Numbered from the stretch's first letter, positions 45,254-54,566 are shown. The stretch is DNA of 64,000 nt from Acinetobacter lwoffii (GCF_002321025.1 NZ_DCLL01000035.1:1-64000), one strand, 5' to 3'. Notes: generated from the letters alone by a model not told the origin. Made by a program: numbers and translations.

Positions 45254-46045
45254 TTAGCATCCTTTATATTCAGGGGTGCGCTTCTGCATAAAGGCTTGCA
45301 CACCTTCTTTATAATCGCTTGAACGTCCAGCCAGACGTTGCAGGTCACGCTCCAGAATCAGCTGCTCATCCAGATTGTTGTCAGCTGCGGCATGAATGGC
45401 TTTTTTAATCAGCGACAGACCATAGGTCGGTTGCTGCGCCAGATGCTCTGCCAGTTTTTTCGCTTCTGCTTGCAGTTGCTCATCTTCAACCACCTGCCAG
45501 ATCATGCCCAGTTGTACTGCGCGCTCAGCCGGAATTTTATCGCCCAGCATCGCTAAGCCCATCGCCTGGGCACGCCCGACCAGACGCGGCAGGAACCAGG
45601 TACCGCCTGAATCTGGCACTAAACCTAGACGGCAAAAAGCCTGAATAAAAGAAGCCGATTTTGCTGCCACCACAATGTCACAAGCCAAGGCGATATTGGC
45701 GCCAGCACCTGCTGCCACGCCATTCACCGCACAGATCACTGGTTTTGGCATCTCGGTAATCAGTTTGATCAAAGGGTTATAATATTTTTCAATTGACAGG
45801 CCTAAGTCCGGTGCATCGGCATTCGGATCGACCACACGATCATTCAGATCCTGACCAGCACAGAAACCACGCCCTTCGGCTGAAATCACCACTGCACGAA
45901 TCTGGCTGTCTTTGGCCCAGGCTTTCATGACACTGGACACTTCCTGATGCATGGTTTCATTAAAACTGTTGAGCTGTTTTGGACGGTTAAAGGTCAGGTA
46001 GCCCACTGCATTTTTTTCTTCGACAATAATTGTTTGATAATCCAT
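45254..46045 (-). CDS. paaG: 1,2-epoxyphenylacetyl-CoA isomerase
   Basis: 263 residues of crotonase fold. The oxyanion-hole segments RGFCAGQDLND and AAGAGANIALACD are visible. PaaG converts ring-1,2-epoxyphenylacetyl-CoA to the oxepin, and also isomerises 2,3-dehydroadipyl-type intermediates. It shares one base with the paaF stop (TAATG), implying translational coupling. It can be told from paaF by its Asp in the QDLND position and the characteristic FCRLGLVPDSGGTWFLP. Confidence 0.93.
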   Translation of the reverse strand: MDYQTIIVEEKNAVGYLTFNRPKQLNSFNETMHQEVSSVMKAWAKDSQIRAVVISAEGRGFCAGQDLNDRVVDPNADAPDLGLSIEKYYNPLIKLITEMPKPVICAVNGVAAGAGANIALACDIVVAAKSASFIQAFCRLGLVPDSGGTWFLPRLVGRAQAMGLAMLGDKIPAERAVQLGMIWQVVEDEQLQAEAKKLAEHLAQQPTYGLSLIKKAIHAAADNNLDEQLILERDLQRLAGRSSDYKEGVQAFMQKRTPEYKGC

Positions 46046-46815
46046 TACACACCTCTAAATTCTGGTTTTCTTTTTTCTAAAAATGCATTGATGCCTTCCT
46101 GGCGATCTTGGGTCGCCGCCAGCCAGACAAAATGTTGACGCTCGAGCTTCAATCCCTGACTTAAAGTCACTTCATGAATCGACTTTAAGGATTGCTTGAT
46201 GGCACGAATAGCCAGCGGTGCCTGCTTGGCAATTTTTTCTGCCAGCTCCAGTGCGTATTGCACGGTCAGTTCTGCCGGACAAACCTGGCTGCTAATGCCA
46301 TGTTGCAATGCGGTCTGTGCCGAAATCATTTCACCGGTCATGGCCCAGCGCATCGTCAATTGCTGACCGACCAGACGGGCCAGACGCTGTGTTCCACCGG
46401 CACCCGGCAACATGCCTAAGCCAATTTCAGGCAAGGCAAACTGGGCATTTTCTCCGGTCAGCACCATGTCACCATGCAAAGCCAATTCGAAACCTGCACC
46501 AAAAGCATAGCCATTTACGGCCATGATTAAAGGCTTGGAAAATTCATCAATTTTTTTCCACAGCAGTGGCCGCTGATCCTGCTGGATGCTAACCACATCT
46601 AACTGCGCCAGCTCATTTAAATCGGCACCAGCAGCAAAGCATTGTGTATTTCCGGTGATGACCACGGCTTTCACAGCAGCATCTGTTTCCAAGTCTTGTA
46701 AACAGGCTGCAATGTCTTGCAAGGTGGCATTGTTTAAGGCATTACGCTTTTCCGGGCGATTCAGCTCAATCAGTACCACACCTGGCTTGGGTGAGCTGGT
46801 TTTAATGTAAGTCAT
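46045..46815 (-). CDS. paaF: 2,3-dehydroadipyl-CoA hydratase
   Basis: 256 residues of crotonase fold. The catalytic Glu sits in the IGLGMLPGAGGTQRLARL block; oxyanion regions are QCFAAGADLNEL and FGAGFELALHGD. It hydrates 2,3-dehydroadipyl-CoA to 3-hydroxyadipyl-CoA. It begins 38 nt after paaE and overlaps paaG by one base. Confidence 0.93.
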   Translation of the reverse strand: MTYIKTSSPKPGVVLIELNRPEKRNALNNATLQDIAACLQDLETDAAVKAVVITGNTQCFAAGADLNELAQLDVVSIQQDQRPLLWKKIDEFSKPLIMAVNGYAFGAGFELALHGDMVLTGENAQFALPEIGLGMLPGAGGTQRLARLVGQQLTMRWAMTGEMISAQTALQHGISSQVCPAELTVQYALELAEKIAKQAPLAIRAIKQSLKSIHEVTLSQGLKLERQHFVWLAATQDRQEGINAFLEKRKPEFRGV

Positions 46816-46853
46816 CCTTGAACTCCTGCTATGCTCAGCAATTGATTCCGTAC

Positions 46854-47912
46854 TTATTCATCAAAACTCAGACGTACATTGGCTGTGGTCGGACGTGCCT
46901 GACAGCTCAGCACATAACCTTTCTGGATTTCGTCTTCTTCCAGACTGTAATTCACCGCCATTTCAACCTGACCTTCCAGCACCTTACATTTACAGGTGGC
47001 ACAAACACCGCCCTTACAGGCATAAGGTAAGTCCGCTCCGGCACGTAGCGCAGCATCTAAAATACTGTCATCCTGTTTAGAGACTTCAACAATCAGCTCG
47101 CGACCATCGAGGATGATATTGACGCGTTCTTCACTGCGGCTTTCCATCTGCTGGGCGGTTGCTCGTGGTGCAGTCCCGGTATTGAAACGTTCGGTATGAA
47201 TCTTGCTGCGCTGAATGCCCCAAGTCGGTAATACCGTTTCCACCGCCGTCATCATTTCTTCAGGGCCACAGGCAAAACAGTGATCGGCTTCAGCAGAAAT
47301 CAGATTGGCCTGAAACAGCTGCTGCAATTTATCTGCGTTGATACGCCCGTTAAAAATCTCGCTATCATTCAATTCACGGGAAAAAATATTCACCAGTTGC
47401 AGACGCTCTTTAAAACGATCTTTCAGATCCATAATCTGTTCAGAAAACATGGTCTGTTTCCAAGAACGATTGCCATAGACCAAAGTAAAGGTGGCTTCCG
47501 ACTGACGGTTTAAAACCGACTTCACAATGGATAAGATCGGGGTAATGCCACTGCCTGCTGCAAAACCTAAATAATGTTGACCGCCTGCCTTGGCTGCTTT
47601 TTGAAAGAACACCCCTTGCGGCGGCATCACTTCTAAAACATCGCCTGCTTTCAAATGATCATTGGCCCAGATCGAGAACTGACCCTGATCAATTTTTTTA
47701 ATTGCAATACTCATATCTTCCTGAGTATCACTACAAATGGAGTAACAGCGGCGCAGCTCGCCGTCATCGCTTAAATGGCGGATGGTGAGATGCTGACCTG
47801 GCTGATATTGGAAAGCATCCAATTGTTCAGGCGCGAGATCAAAGGCAATGCAGATCGCCTGCTCGGTTTGTGGCTGAATCGATTTAATGGTTAACGGTAT
47901 AAATTGGCTCAT
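46854..47912 (-). CDS. paaE: Phenylacetyl-CoA epoxidase reductase PaaE
   Basis: 352 residues. An N-terminal FAD/NADPH reductase (ELRRCYSICSD for FAD; FAAGSGITPILSIVKS for NADPH) is joined to a C-terminal plant-type ferredoxin with CKGGVCATCKCKV for the 2Fe-2S cluster. It feeds electrons to the PaaABC mono-oxygenase. The order paaA-B-C-D-E is complete, with 75 nt before it after paaD. Confidence 0.94.
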   Translation of the reverse strand: MSQFIPLTIKSIQPQTEQAICIAFDLAPEQLDAFQYQPGQHLTIRHLSDDGELRRCYSICSDTQEDMSIAIKKIDQGQFSIWANDHLKAGDVLEVMPPQGVFFQKAAKAGGQHYLGFAAGSGITPILSIVKSVLNRQSEATFTLVYGNRSWKQTMFSEQIMDLKDRFKERLQLVNIFSRELNDSEIFNGRINADKLQQLFQANLISAEADHCFACGPEEMMTAVETVLPTWGIQRSKIHTERFNTGTAPRATAQQMESRSEERVNIILDGRELIVEVSKQDDSILDAALRAGADLPYACKGGVCATCKCKVLEGQVEMAVNYSLEEDEIQKGYVLSCQARPTTANVRLSFDE

Positions 47913-47987
47913 GGCAAAATCCTTCTTTTAGGTGGCGGTGTTCAGGCTTGTTATTGGTTTACCCTGACCACCGAGCAATCGTTACAA

Positions 47988-48488
47988 TCAAATACATTTG
48001 AAATAGTCAAAAGTTTCTAAGCAGTCCCGACATTGATATAAAGCTTTACAGGCGGTTGAACCGAATTCACTTAATAATTTGCTGTTATGACTTAAGCACT
48101 GTGGACAGGTGATGCCATCGGTCAATGCCACATGCGTACCACAGCTATGTGACTGGCCTTGCGGCGGGGCAATACCATACTGCTGTAATTTGTGTTTGCC
48201 CGATTCACTCATCCAGTCCGTAGTCCAGGCTTCAGACAGATCGACAATCACTTTGACTGGCGTCAAACCGTTCGCCTCGAAAGCCTGGGTAATTTCTGCT
48301 TTTAATAAATCCGTGGCCGGACAGCCGCTATAGGTCGGCGTGAGTCGCACCACAATTTCATCCTGCTGATTCAGCTCGACGCCACGAATCATGCCCAGAT
48401 CAATCACCGATAATACTGGAATCTCTGGATCAGAAACCTGCTGCAAAACGTCCCAACATTGATCTTCTACGTGTCGAATCAGATTCAT
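47988..48488 (-). CDS. paaD: PaaD, metallocluster assembly factor for the epoxidase
   Basis: 166 residues: a MIP18/DUF59 domain (VSDPEIPVLSVIDLGMIRGV, then PTYSGCPATDLLKAEI) and a C-terminal zinc-finger-like part with CPQC and CRDC pairs. PaaD is required for phenylacetyl-CoA epoxidase activity and probably helps mature a metal centre. The ATG at 48488 has GGGAG 8 nt upstream and is preferred to a GTG 9 nt earlier. Confidence 0.92.
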   Translation of the reverse strand: MNLIRHVEDQCWDVLQQVSDPEIPVLSVIDLGMIRGVELNQQDEIVVRLTPTYSGCPATDLLKAEITQAFEANGLTPVKVIVDLSEAWTTDWMSESGKHKLQQYGIAPPQGQSHSCGTHVALTDGITCPQCLSHNSKLLSEFGSTACKALYQCRDCLETFDYFKCI

Positions 48489-48516
48489 GCGACTCACTCC
48501 CTGTGATTGTGCCGAA

Positions 48517-49272
48517 TTACCAGTTCATGTTTGGATATGAGCGCTGCATATATTGCAGTTCGGCCAAAACAAAACCGAGATGCTCTGTATGTAAACCCTG
48601 TTTAGCCCCACTGCGATAAGCGCCCAACTCTGGCAGGCTTAATTTAAATCGGGCTAACTCGGCTGTAATGGTCTCCAGCCACTGTGCTTTTAAATGTTCA
48701 ATATCTGGAATGACACCGCTATCGACTAGCTGTCTTTCATCAGCCGTCAGGACAAAAAGTTCCTCGGTAAAGCGCCATAACTGGTTTAAACCTTGCTGGT
48801 TTTTTTCATGCGCTTCTGCGGTACCTAAACTTAATCGTTCCATCCAGGTGGTGGAAAAACGCTGGTGATATTTCACTTCTTTGAGTGATTTCACTGCAAA
48901 AGCAGCTAGTTCAGCATGCTGACTTTGACTTAAGGCGCTAAACAATAAAGCATGGTAGTGATCCATCAACCACTGGCGCACCAAAGTCTGGGCAAAATCA
49001 CCATTCGGCTGTTCACACAGCAGCAAATTACGGTATTCACGCTCGGTTCGGAAATAAGCCAGCTTGTCTTCATCACGGCCCTGTCCTTCCACTTCACCTG
49101 CCAGACTGAGGGCAGTACGTGCCTGACCCAATAAATCCAGTCCGATATTGGCCAAGGCAATATCCAGCTCCAGTTCAGGTGCATGACCACACCACTCTGC
49201 CAAACGATGTGACAGGATCAGTTGACTGTCACCCACATGTAAAAGAAATTCTGCCAATACTTGATTTGTCAT
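48517..49272 (-). CDS. paaC: Phenylacetyl-CoA epoxidase subunit PaaC (structural)
   Basis: 251 residues of ferritin-like four-helix fold. PaaC is the non-catalytic partner of PaaA in the A2C2 core; it keeps the fold but not a complete set of iron ligands. SHRLAEWCGHAPELELDIAL and LKEVKYHQRFSTTWMERLS are typical. The ATG at 49272 is chosen because GGTGA lies 6-7 nt upstream; the GTG three codons earlier overlaps that site. Gaps to paaB and paaD are 17 and 28 nt. Confidence 0.94.
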   Translation of the reverse strand: MTNQVLAEFLLHVGDSQLILSHRLAEWCGHAPELELDIALANIGLDLLGQARTALSLAGEVEGQGRDEDKLAYFRTEREYRNLLLCEQPNGDFAQTLVRQWLMDHYHALLFSALSQSQHAELAAFAVKSLKEVKYHQRFSTTWMERLSLGTAEAHEKNQQGLNQLWRFTEELFVLTADERQLVDSGVIPDIEHLKAQWLETITAELARFKLSLPELGAYRSGAKQGLHTEHLGFVLAELQYMQRSYPNMNW

Positions 49273-49289
49273 AATCTTCACCTTTCCCT

Positions 49290-49580
49290 TTACATGTGCT
49301 CGATGCCAGCTGGAATGTTATAAAAGGTTGGATGGCGATAAACCTTGTCCAAAGCGGGTTCAAAAAATTCTGCTTTTTCATCTGGCTGTGAAGAGGTAAT
49401 CAATTCAGATTTCACCACCCAGATACTGATCCCTTCATTGCGGCGGGTATATACATCGCGGGCATTTTGTAGTGCGACTTCCTCATCCGGTGCACGCAGG
49501 CTGCCGACATGACGGTGACTCAGACCCTGTTTACTACGCACAAACACTTCATAAAGTGACCAGTTATTTTTGTTATTCAT
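49290..49580 (-). CDS. paaB: Phenylacetyl-CoA epoxidase subunit PaaB
   Basis: 96 residues; SLYEVFVRSKQGLSHRHVGS at the N-terminus is the family hallmark. PaaB joins the epoxidase complex and bridges heterodimers. AAGGA upstream of ATG 49580 sets the start, two codons after an alternative TTG. It lies 33 nt after paaA and 17 nt before paaC. Confidence 0.94.
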   Translation of the reverse strand: MNNKNNWSLYEVFVRSKQGLSHRHVGSLRAPDEEVALQNARDVYTRRNEGISIWVVKSELITSSQPDEKAEFFEPALDKVYRHPTFYNIPAGIEHM

Positions 49581-49613
49581 GAGCAAATTTCCTTGTATTG
49601 ATCAAACTATTTT

Positions 49614-50558
49614 TTAAGCAACTTTTTGTGCTGCTGACTGTTGCTGCTGTTTCTGCGCATAGACTGCTGCTGAATCACGTACCCACTTGCCGCCTTCCCA
49701 GGCTTTGCGACGTGCTTCGATACGCTCATGGTTACACGGTCCCTTGCCTGCAAGAATCGCAAAAAACTCATCCCAATTGATTTCACCAAATTCGTAATGT
49801 CCGGTTGCTTCATTGAATTTGAGGTCTGGATCTGGAACGGTTAAACCCAGCTGCAAAACTTGCGACACGGTGTTATCGACAAATTTCTGACGTAGCTCAT
49901 CGTTGCTGAATAATTTAATTTTCCACTGCATACTTTGTGCACTGTTCGGTGAATTATCGTCACTTGGACCAAACATCATCAGTGCCGGCCACCAGAAACG
50001 GTTCACTGCATCCTGTGCCATCTGCTTTTGTTCCGGCGTACCATTGGCCAGTTCCATCATGGCTTCAAAGCCCTGACGCTGATGGAAACTTTCTTCCTTA
50101 CAGACACGCACCATAGCTCGGGCATAAGGACCGTAAGACGTACGGCAAAGCGCAACCTGATTGACAATTGCTGCACCATCCACCAGCCAGCCAATCGCGG
50201 CAACATCGGCCCAGCTCAGGGTTGGATAGTTAAAAATTGAGGAATATTTCATGCGACCGGCAATCAGTTTATCCATCATGTCGTCACGATCGGCACCCAG
50301 GGTTTCTGCAGCACTGTACAGATACAAAGCATGACCGGCTTCATCCTGAACTTTTGCCATCAGCACGGCTTTACGTTTTAAAGTCGGTGCACGGGTAATC
50401 CAGTTGCCTTCCGGCAACATGCCCACCACTTCAGAGTGTGCATGCTGACCAATCTGACGAATTAAAGTTTTACGATAAGCCTCCGGCATCCAGTCCTTCG
50501 GCTCGATGGAAATATCCTTTTCAATCTTTTGATCAAAGATTTGTTGTTGATTATTCAT
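49614..50558 (-). CDS. paaA: Phenylacetyl-CoA epoxidase catalytic subunit PaaA
   Basis: 314 residues of di-iron ferritin-like oxygenase. The ligand-bearing helices include KVQDEAGHALYLYSAAETLG (ExxH) and VCKEESFHQRQGFEAMMELA (second ExxH). With PaaC and reductase PaaE it epoxidises the ring of phenylacetyl-CoA. The ATG at 50558 is preferred; the open frame extends 21 codons upstream into the control region but that stretch is not PaaA-like. First gene of the ten-gene catabolic operon; a putative PaaX operator lies 45 bp upstream. Confidence 0.95.
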   Translation of the reverse strand: MNNQQQIFDQKIEKDISIEPKDWMPEAYRKTLIRQIGQHAHSEVVGMLPEGNWITRAPTLKRKAVLMAKVQDEAGHALYLYSAAETLGADRDDMMDKLIAGRMKYSSIFNYPTLSWADVAAIGWLVDGAAIVNQVALCRTSYGPYARAMVRVCKEESFHQRQGFEAMMELANGTPEQKQMAQDAVNRFWWPALMMFGPSDDNSPNSAQSMQWKIKLFSNDELRQKFVDNTVSQVLQLGLTVPDPDLKFNEATGHYEFGEINWDEFFAILAGKGPCNHERIEARRKAWEGGKWVRDSAAVYAQKQQQQSAAQKVA

Positions 50559-50602
50559 TGTTCCCTCACTTATCCCAAGTGTTGATACATTCAAATTAAA
50601 AC

Positions 50603-50639
50603 GATACAAAATTAAAATCAATATCTATTTATTGGTATC
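50603..50639. promoter_or_regulatory. Putative PaaX operator upstream of paaA
   Basis: GATAC (50603-50607) and GTATC (50635-50639) form an inverted pair with a 27-bp AT-rich spacer. The same element, with the same spacing and similar flanks (CGATACAA ... GTATCA), occurs at 53054-53090. A weak minus-strand TTGATT (-35-like) lies inside it. An additional GATAC is at 50584-50588. Confidence 0.6.
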
Positions 50640-50735
50640 ATTTAATTTTTATCCCTTATTTTTTATAAATATATGTTTTACATCATTTAATATTTTTTAT
50701 TTTATTGTTATTCATTTTTAAACACAGATTTATGA

Positions 50736-50766
50736 TTGACATTTTCAATTTTTCAACACAAATTAT
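50736..50766 (+). promoter_or_regulatory. Putative paaZ promoter
   Basis: A perfect TTGACA at 50736-50741 is followed after 19 bp by AATTAT (50761-50766). The spacer is longer than ideal. The degenerate PaaX-type element starts directly after it. Confidence 0.4.
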
Positions 50767-50803
50767 GAAACATCAAAATTAAAAATACACCTCAAAACGT
50801 ATC
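50767..50803. promoter_or_regulatory. Degenerate PaaX-type element upstream of paaZ
   Basis: GAAAC (50767-50771) and GTATC (50799-50803) are 27 bp apart. One half-site differs from GATAC by one base. It ends 18 bp before the paaZ start codon. Confidence 0.4.
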
Positions 50804-50821
50804 ATAAATGGAGTTTTTACA

Positions 50822-52933
50822 ATGTTAGAGTTAGACAGCAGCTCAAGCACAATGGATTATCAAGATACTGAATCAACTCATAATCCTATTGCCATCAAAA
50901 GCTTAGCTTCACTGGTGTACGGCCAAGAATACACAGCGCAAGCCGATTTACGTACGGTTTATCATGCCATTAGCGGTGAGGCGGTTTATCAAGTTGGCAG
51001 TCAGGGCATCGATACCCAAGCCGTGGTGAAGTATGCCAAACAAAAAGGTGCGACTATTGCCACATGGACGTTTCATCAACGTGCCAATGCACTGAAGCAA
51101 GTGGCACAGTATTTGATGGAACGCAAAGAAGACTTTTATGAACTTGCCAAGGCAACCGGCTGTACCCGTAAAGATGCCTGGATTGATATTGAAGGCGGGA
51201 TTGGGACCTTATATGCCTATTCGAGTTTGGTGCGTCGCGAACTGAGTGATGAAACCGCATGGGTTGAAGATGCATGGATTCCGCTATCCAAGCAAGGCAA
51301 CTTTGGCGCCAAACATATACTGAGTCCTAAAGCCGGTGTCGCAGTGCATATCAATGCCTTTAACTTCCCGATCTGGGGCATGCTGGAGAAAATCGCACCG
51401 ACGCTACTAGCAGGCGTACCCTGTATTGTCAAACCGGCAACAGAAGGTGCCGAGCTGACCCACGCCGTGGTCAAAGCTATTCATGAAAGCGGCTTTTTAC
51501 CAGAAGGTTCACTTCAGCTGATTTGCGGTCAGATTTATGATTTATTTGATCATTTAAATCCTCAAGATACGGTCACCTTTACCGGTTCAGCATCAACAGG
51601 ACAAAAACTCCGTTCTCATCCGCACCTCAATGCCTACTCTATTCCATTCACGATGGAGGCAGATTCAGTCAACAGCGCGATTTTGACTGAACAAGCCAAT
51701 GACGAAAGCATTGATTTATTTGTCCGTGAAGTCTTCCGTGAAATGACCTCTAAAGCCGGACAAAAATGTACCGCAATTCGTCGTGCATTCATTCCGGCTG
51801 AACTTTTGGACACCGTACAGAGTCGCCTAATTGAAAAACTGAAAAAAGTCGTTGTGGGTAATCCGGCTCAGGAAGGCGTGACGATGGGTGCTTTGGCCAG
51901 CGTCAAACAGAAATATGATGTCGCGGCAAAAGTTGAACAGCTCAGCCAGGATGCAGAGATCGTATTCGGTAGCCACTTGCGTCAGGACTTTAAGATTCAA
52001 GTACAAAATACGGAGAAATCTGCATGTTATCCGCCCACCGTCTTGCTATGCAAAGCGCCGGCTCAGGCAGAAAATATCCATAAGATTGAAGCCTTTGGAC
52101 CTGTAGTGACTTTAATGCCATATACTGACCTGGCTCAACTTGCTGACCTGGTGGCACGTGGCGAAGGTAGTCTGGTGGCATCCATCGTACGCAATACCGA
52201 TGAAAACATTGAACAACTGCTTGGAAAAATTGCGCCATGGCATGGCCGGATTCATATTCTGGATGCTGAAAGTGCCAAGGAAAGTACTGGACATGGTTCT
52301 CCATTACCTTTACTGGTGCATGGCGGACCGGGACGTGCCGGTGGTGGTGAGGAGCTCGGTGGCTTGCGCGCAGTGAAACATTATATGCAACGTACGGCTA
52401 TTCAAGGCTCCCCGAATGCCATGACTCAAGTGGGTCATAGCTGGACGGCTGGCGCTCAGGTCTTTGAAGACCGCGTGCATCCTTTTAAAAAATCATTTGA
52501 TGAATTGCGTATCGGCGAGCGCTTGCTGACTGCACGACGTAGCGTGACCGAAGCGGATCTGGTGAATTTCGGCTGCCTGAGCGGTGATCACTTCTATGCG
52601 CATATGGACAAGATTGCTGCAGCAGAATCCCTGTTTGGTGAACGTGTGGCACATGGCTATTTCGTGGTGTCTGCCGCAGCCGGTTTATTCGTTGATGCCG
52701 CCCAGGGCCCAGTCATTGCCAACTATGGCATGGACAACTTGCGCTTTGTAGAACCGGTGAAAATTGGCGATACCATTCAGGTGGAACTGACCTGTAAGCA
52801 GAAAACTCCGAAAGCACTGCGCGATCCGGCACAGAAACCACATGGTGTCGTGGTCTGGGATATTAAAGTGAAAAACCAGCGCAATGAACTGGTTGCAACC
52901 TACGATATTTTAACGCTGGTTGAACGTGGCTAA
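50822..52933 (+). CDS. paaZ: Bifunctional oxepin-CoA hydrolase/3-oxo-5,6-dehydrosuberyl-CoA semialdehyde dehydrogenase
   Basis: 703 residues in two domains. The N-terminal aldehyde dehydrogenase (about 35-550) has the catalytic Cys near residue 316 (KAGQKCTAIRRA) and the Gly-rich HGGPGRAGGGEELGG. The C-terminal MaoC-like hydratase (about 560-690) has DLVNFGCLSGDHFYAHMD, the R-specific hydratase motif. It opens the oxepin ring and oxidises the resulting aldehyde. GGAG is 8 nt before the ATG. It is divergent from paaA and followed by a terminator. Confidence 0.95.
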   Translation: MLELDSSSSTMDYQDTESTHNPIAIKSLASLVYGQEYTAQADLRTVYHAISGEAVYQVGSQGIDTQAVVKYAKQKGATIATWTFHQRANALKQVAQYLMERKEDFYELAKATGCTRKDAWIDIEGGIGTLYAYSSLVRRELSDETAWVEDAWIPLSKQGNFGAKHILSPKAGVAVHINAFNFPIWGMLEKIAPTLLAGVPCIVKPATEGAELTHAVVKAIHESGFLPEGSLQLICGQIYDLFDHLNPQDTVTFTGSASTGQKLRSHPHLNAYSIPFTMEADSVNSAILTEQANDESIDLFVREVFREMTSKAGQKCTAIRRAFIPAELLDTVQSRLIEKLKKVVVGNPAQEGVTMGALASVKQKYDVAAKVEQLSQDAEIVFGSHLRQDFKIQVQNTEKSACYPPTVLLCKAPAQAENIHKIEAFGPVVTLMPYTDLAQLADLVARGEGSLVASIVRNTDENIEQLLGKIAPWHGRIHILDAESAKESTGHGSPLPLLVHGGPGRAGGGEELGGLRAVKHYMQRTAIQGSPNAMTQVGHSWTAGAQVFEDRVHPFKKSFDELRIGERLLTARRSVTEADLVNFGCLSGDHFYAHMDKIAAAESLFGERVAHGYFVVSAAAGLFVDAAQGPVIANYGMDNLRFVEPVKIGDTIQVELTCKQKTPKALRDPAQKPHGVVVWDIKVKNQRNELVATYDILTLVERG

Positions 52934-52944
52934 AAATTCACACC

Positions 52945-52976
52945 AAAAAAAGGAATTATTATGATTCCTTTTTTTT
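52945..52976 (+). terminator. Intrinsic terminator of paaZ
   Basis: AAGGAAT pairs with ATTCCTT, extended by A/T pairs, followed by an eight-T tract. It lies 12 nt past the stop codon, so the MFS gene needs its own promoter. Confidence 0.85.
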
Positions 52977-53014
52977 GTCTTTTAAAATTATTTGTATCTA
53001 TTTTTAAAAACAGA

Positions 53015-53043
53015 TTGACGTCTATCCATTTAGCCTCTAGATT
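53015..53043 (+). promoter_or_regulatory. Putative sigma-70 promoter of the MFS transporter gene
   Basis: TTGACG (53015-53020), 17-bp spacer, TAGATT (53038-53043). The predicted start near 53050 is 4 bp before the GATAC-N27-GTATC element, so a protein bound there would block initiation or clearance. Confidence 0.6.
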
Positions 53044-53053
53044 ATTTAAATGC

Positions 53054-53090
53054 GATACAATATAAAAACAACAAATAAATTAAAAGTATC
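53054..53090. promoter_or_regulatory. Putative PaaX operator upstream of the MFS transporter gene
   Basis: GATAC (53054-53058) and GTATC (53086-53090) are separated by exactly 27 bp, as at paaA. The flanks CGATACAA and GTATCA are shared by both sites. It lies between the predicted transcription start and the ribosome site of the transporter. Confidence 0.6.
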
Positions 53091-53126
53091 AAATAAATAT
53101 CTCAAACGATCAGCACAGGATGTTGC

Positions 53127-54566
53127 ATGATGAATGATAAATCGCTGAACCTAGAAATGGTTGAAAGGACGATTCAACCAACAAATCAAAATTTTGAGCC
53201 TACACCGACAGAAACGGCCGTGCCGCTGTCTGAACAGATTGAACCACCACCGGAAAGCAGCACCTATCAATGGTATGTGGTGGTCATTTGTATGGTGGCT
53301 TACATTCTGTCATTTGTAGACCGTCAAATTTTATCGCTCATGATTGAACCGATTAAAGCCGATTTAATGCTAAGCGATACCCAGTTTAGTCTATTGCAAG
53401 GTCTGGCCTTCTCCTTGTTTTATGCCATTATGGGTCTGCCCATTGCCGCGCTGGCGGATCAAAAGTCCCGAATTAAAATTATTGCGACCGGGATTGCTTT
53501 CTGGAGTCTTGCCACAGCGGCATGTGGTCTCAGTAAAAACTTTATTCAAATGTTTATTGCACGTTTGAGTGTCGGTGCCGGTGAAGCCGCGCTTTCCCCT
53601 GCCTTTTATTCAATCGTTGCCGATTTATTTCCGAAAGATAAATTAGGCCGTGCACTCGGTGTATATGCGATTGGTGCCTTTATTGGTTCGGGCCTAGCTT
53701 TCCTGATTGGCGGCTATGTGATTGGCCTGCTAAAAGATGTCAGCTTCGTAGCTTTACCTCTCATTGGTGAAGTGAAAACCTGGCAACTCACCTTTATGAT
53801 TGTGGGTCTACCGGGCGTATTGCTGGCTCTACTCATGGTACTGACGGTGCGTGAACCTGCACGTAAGGGCATGAAAGTCGGTCAGGATGGTCAGGTCATT
53901 AAAGCCTCTTTCAAAAATTCGATTGGTTTTATCAAGACACATAAAAAGACCTTCTTCTGTCATTTTATTGGCTTTTCTTTTTACACCATGATGCTGTATT
54001 CGCTACTGGGCTGGGCACCCGCCTATTACATGCGTAATTTCGGTCTGGATGCGAGTCAAACCGGTTATATCCTCGGTACGATTATCCTGGTCGCGAATAC
54101 TTCGGGAGCCCTGTTCTGTGGCTGGCTGATCGACTTCTTTTCAAAGCGTGGCTATAGCGATGCTGCAATTCGTACCGGTGCCATTGGCTGTGCGGCGCTG
54201 ATTATTCCGAGTGTGCTGTTTACTCAGGTCGATAATATGCAGCTTTCATTTGCGCTGATTTTTGTGGCGATGTTCTTCTCCACTTTCCCGATTCCTGCAT
54301 CCGCTGCTGCTACGCAAATGCTGACACCAAACCAGTTACGAGCCCAGGTCTCTGCCAAGTTTCTGCTAATTTCAAATCTGATTGCCTTAGGCATCGGAAC
54401 CACCGCAGTGGCGTTGATCACGGATAAATATTTTCAGAACACGATGATGGTTGGTAATTCTATTTCGATCGTCAATGCCATTGCCGGAGTGATTGGCTTC
54501 TTCTTGTTGTATAAGGGCTGTCAGTATTATCGTGAGAGTATGAAAGTCGAAAAACTGGCTGACTAA
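53127..54566 (+). CDS. MFS transporter (spinster-like), probable member of the paa regulon
   Basis: 479 residues, about 12 transmembrane helices after a 45-residue polar N-terminus. The MFS motif between helices 2 and 3 reads GLPIAALADQKSRIKII, and helix 1 has YILSFVDRQILSLMIEPIK, a common start of spinster-like and organic-acid MFS carriers. Helix 5 has SVGAGEAALSPAFYSIVADL. AGGA lies about 8 nt before the ATG. It sits next to paaZ and shares the operator-like element with paaA, so uptake of phenylacetate or a related aromatic acid is a reasonable inference but unproven. Confidence 0.85.
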   Translation: MMNDKSLNLEMVERTIQPTNQNFEPTPTETAVPLSEQIEPPPESSTYQWYVVVICMVAYILSFVDRQILSLMIEPIKADLMLSDTQFSLLQGLAFSLFYAIMGLPIAALADQKSRIKIIATGIAFWSLATAACGLSKNFIQMFIARLSVGAGEAALSPAFYSIVADLFPKDKLGRALGVYAIGAFIGSGLAFLIGGYVIGLLKDVSFVALPLIGEVKTWQLTFMIVGLPGVLLALLMVLTVREPARKGMKVGQDGQVIKASFKNSIGFIKTHKKTFFCHFIGFSFYTMMLYSLLGWAPAYYMRNFGLDASQTGYILGTIILVANTSGALFCGWLIDFFSKRGYSDAAIRTGAIGCAALIIPSVLFTQVDNMQLSFALIFVAMFFSTFPIPASAAATQMLTPNQLRAQVSAKFLLISNLIALGIGTTAVALITDKYFQNTMMVGNSISIVNAIAGVIGFFLLYKGCQYYRESMKVEKLAD

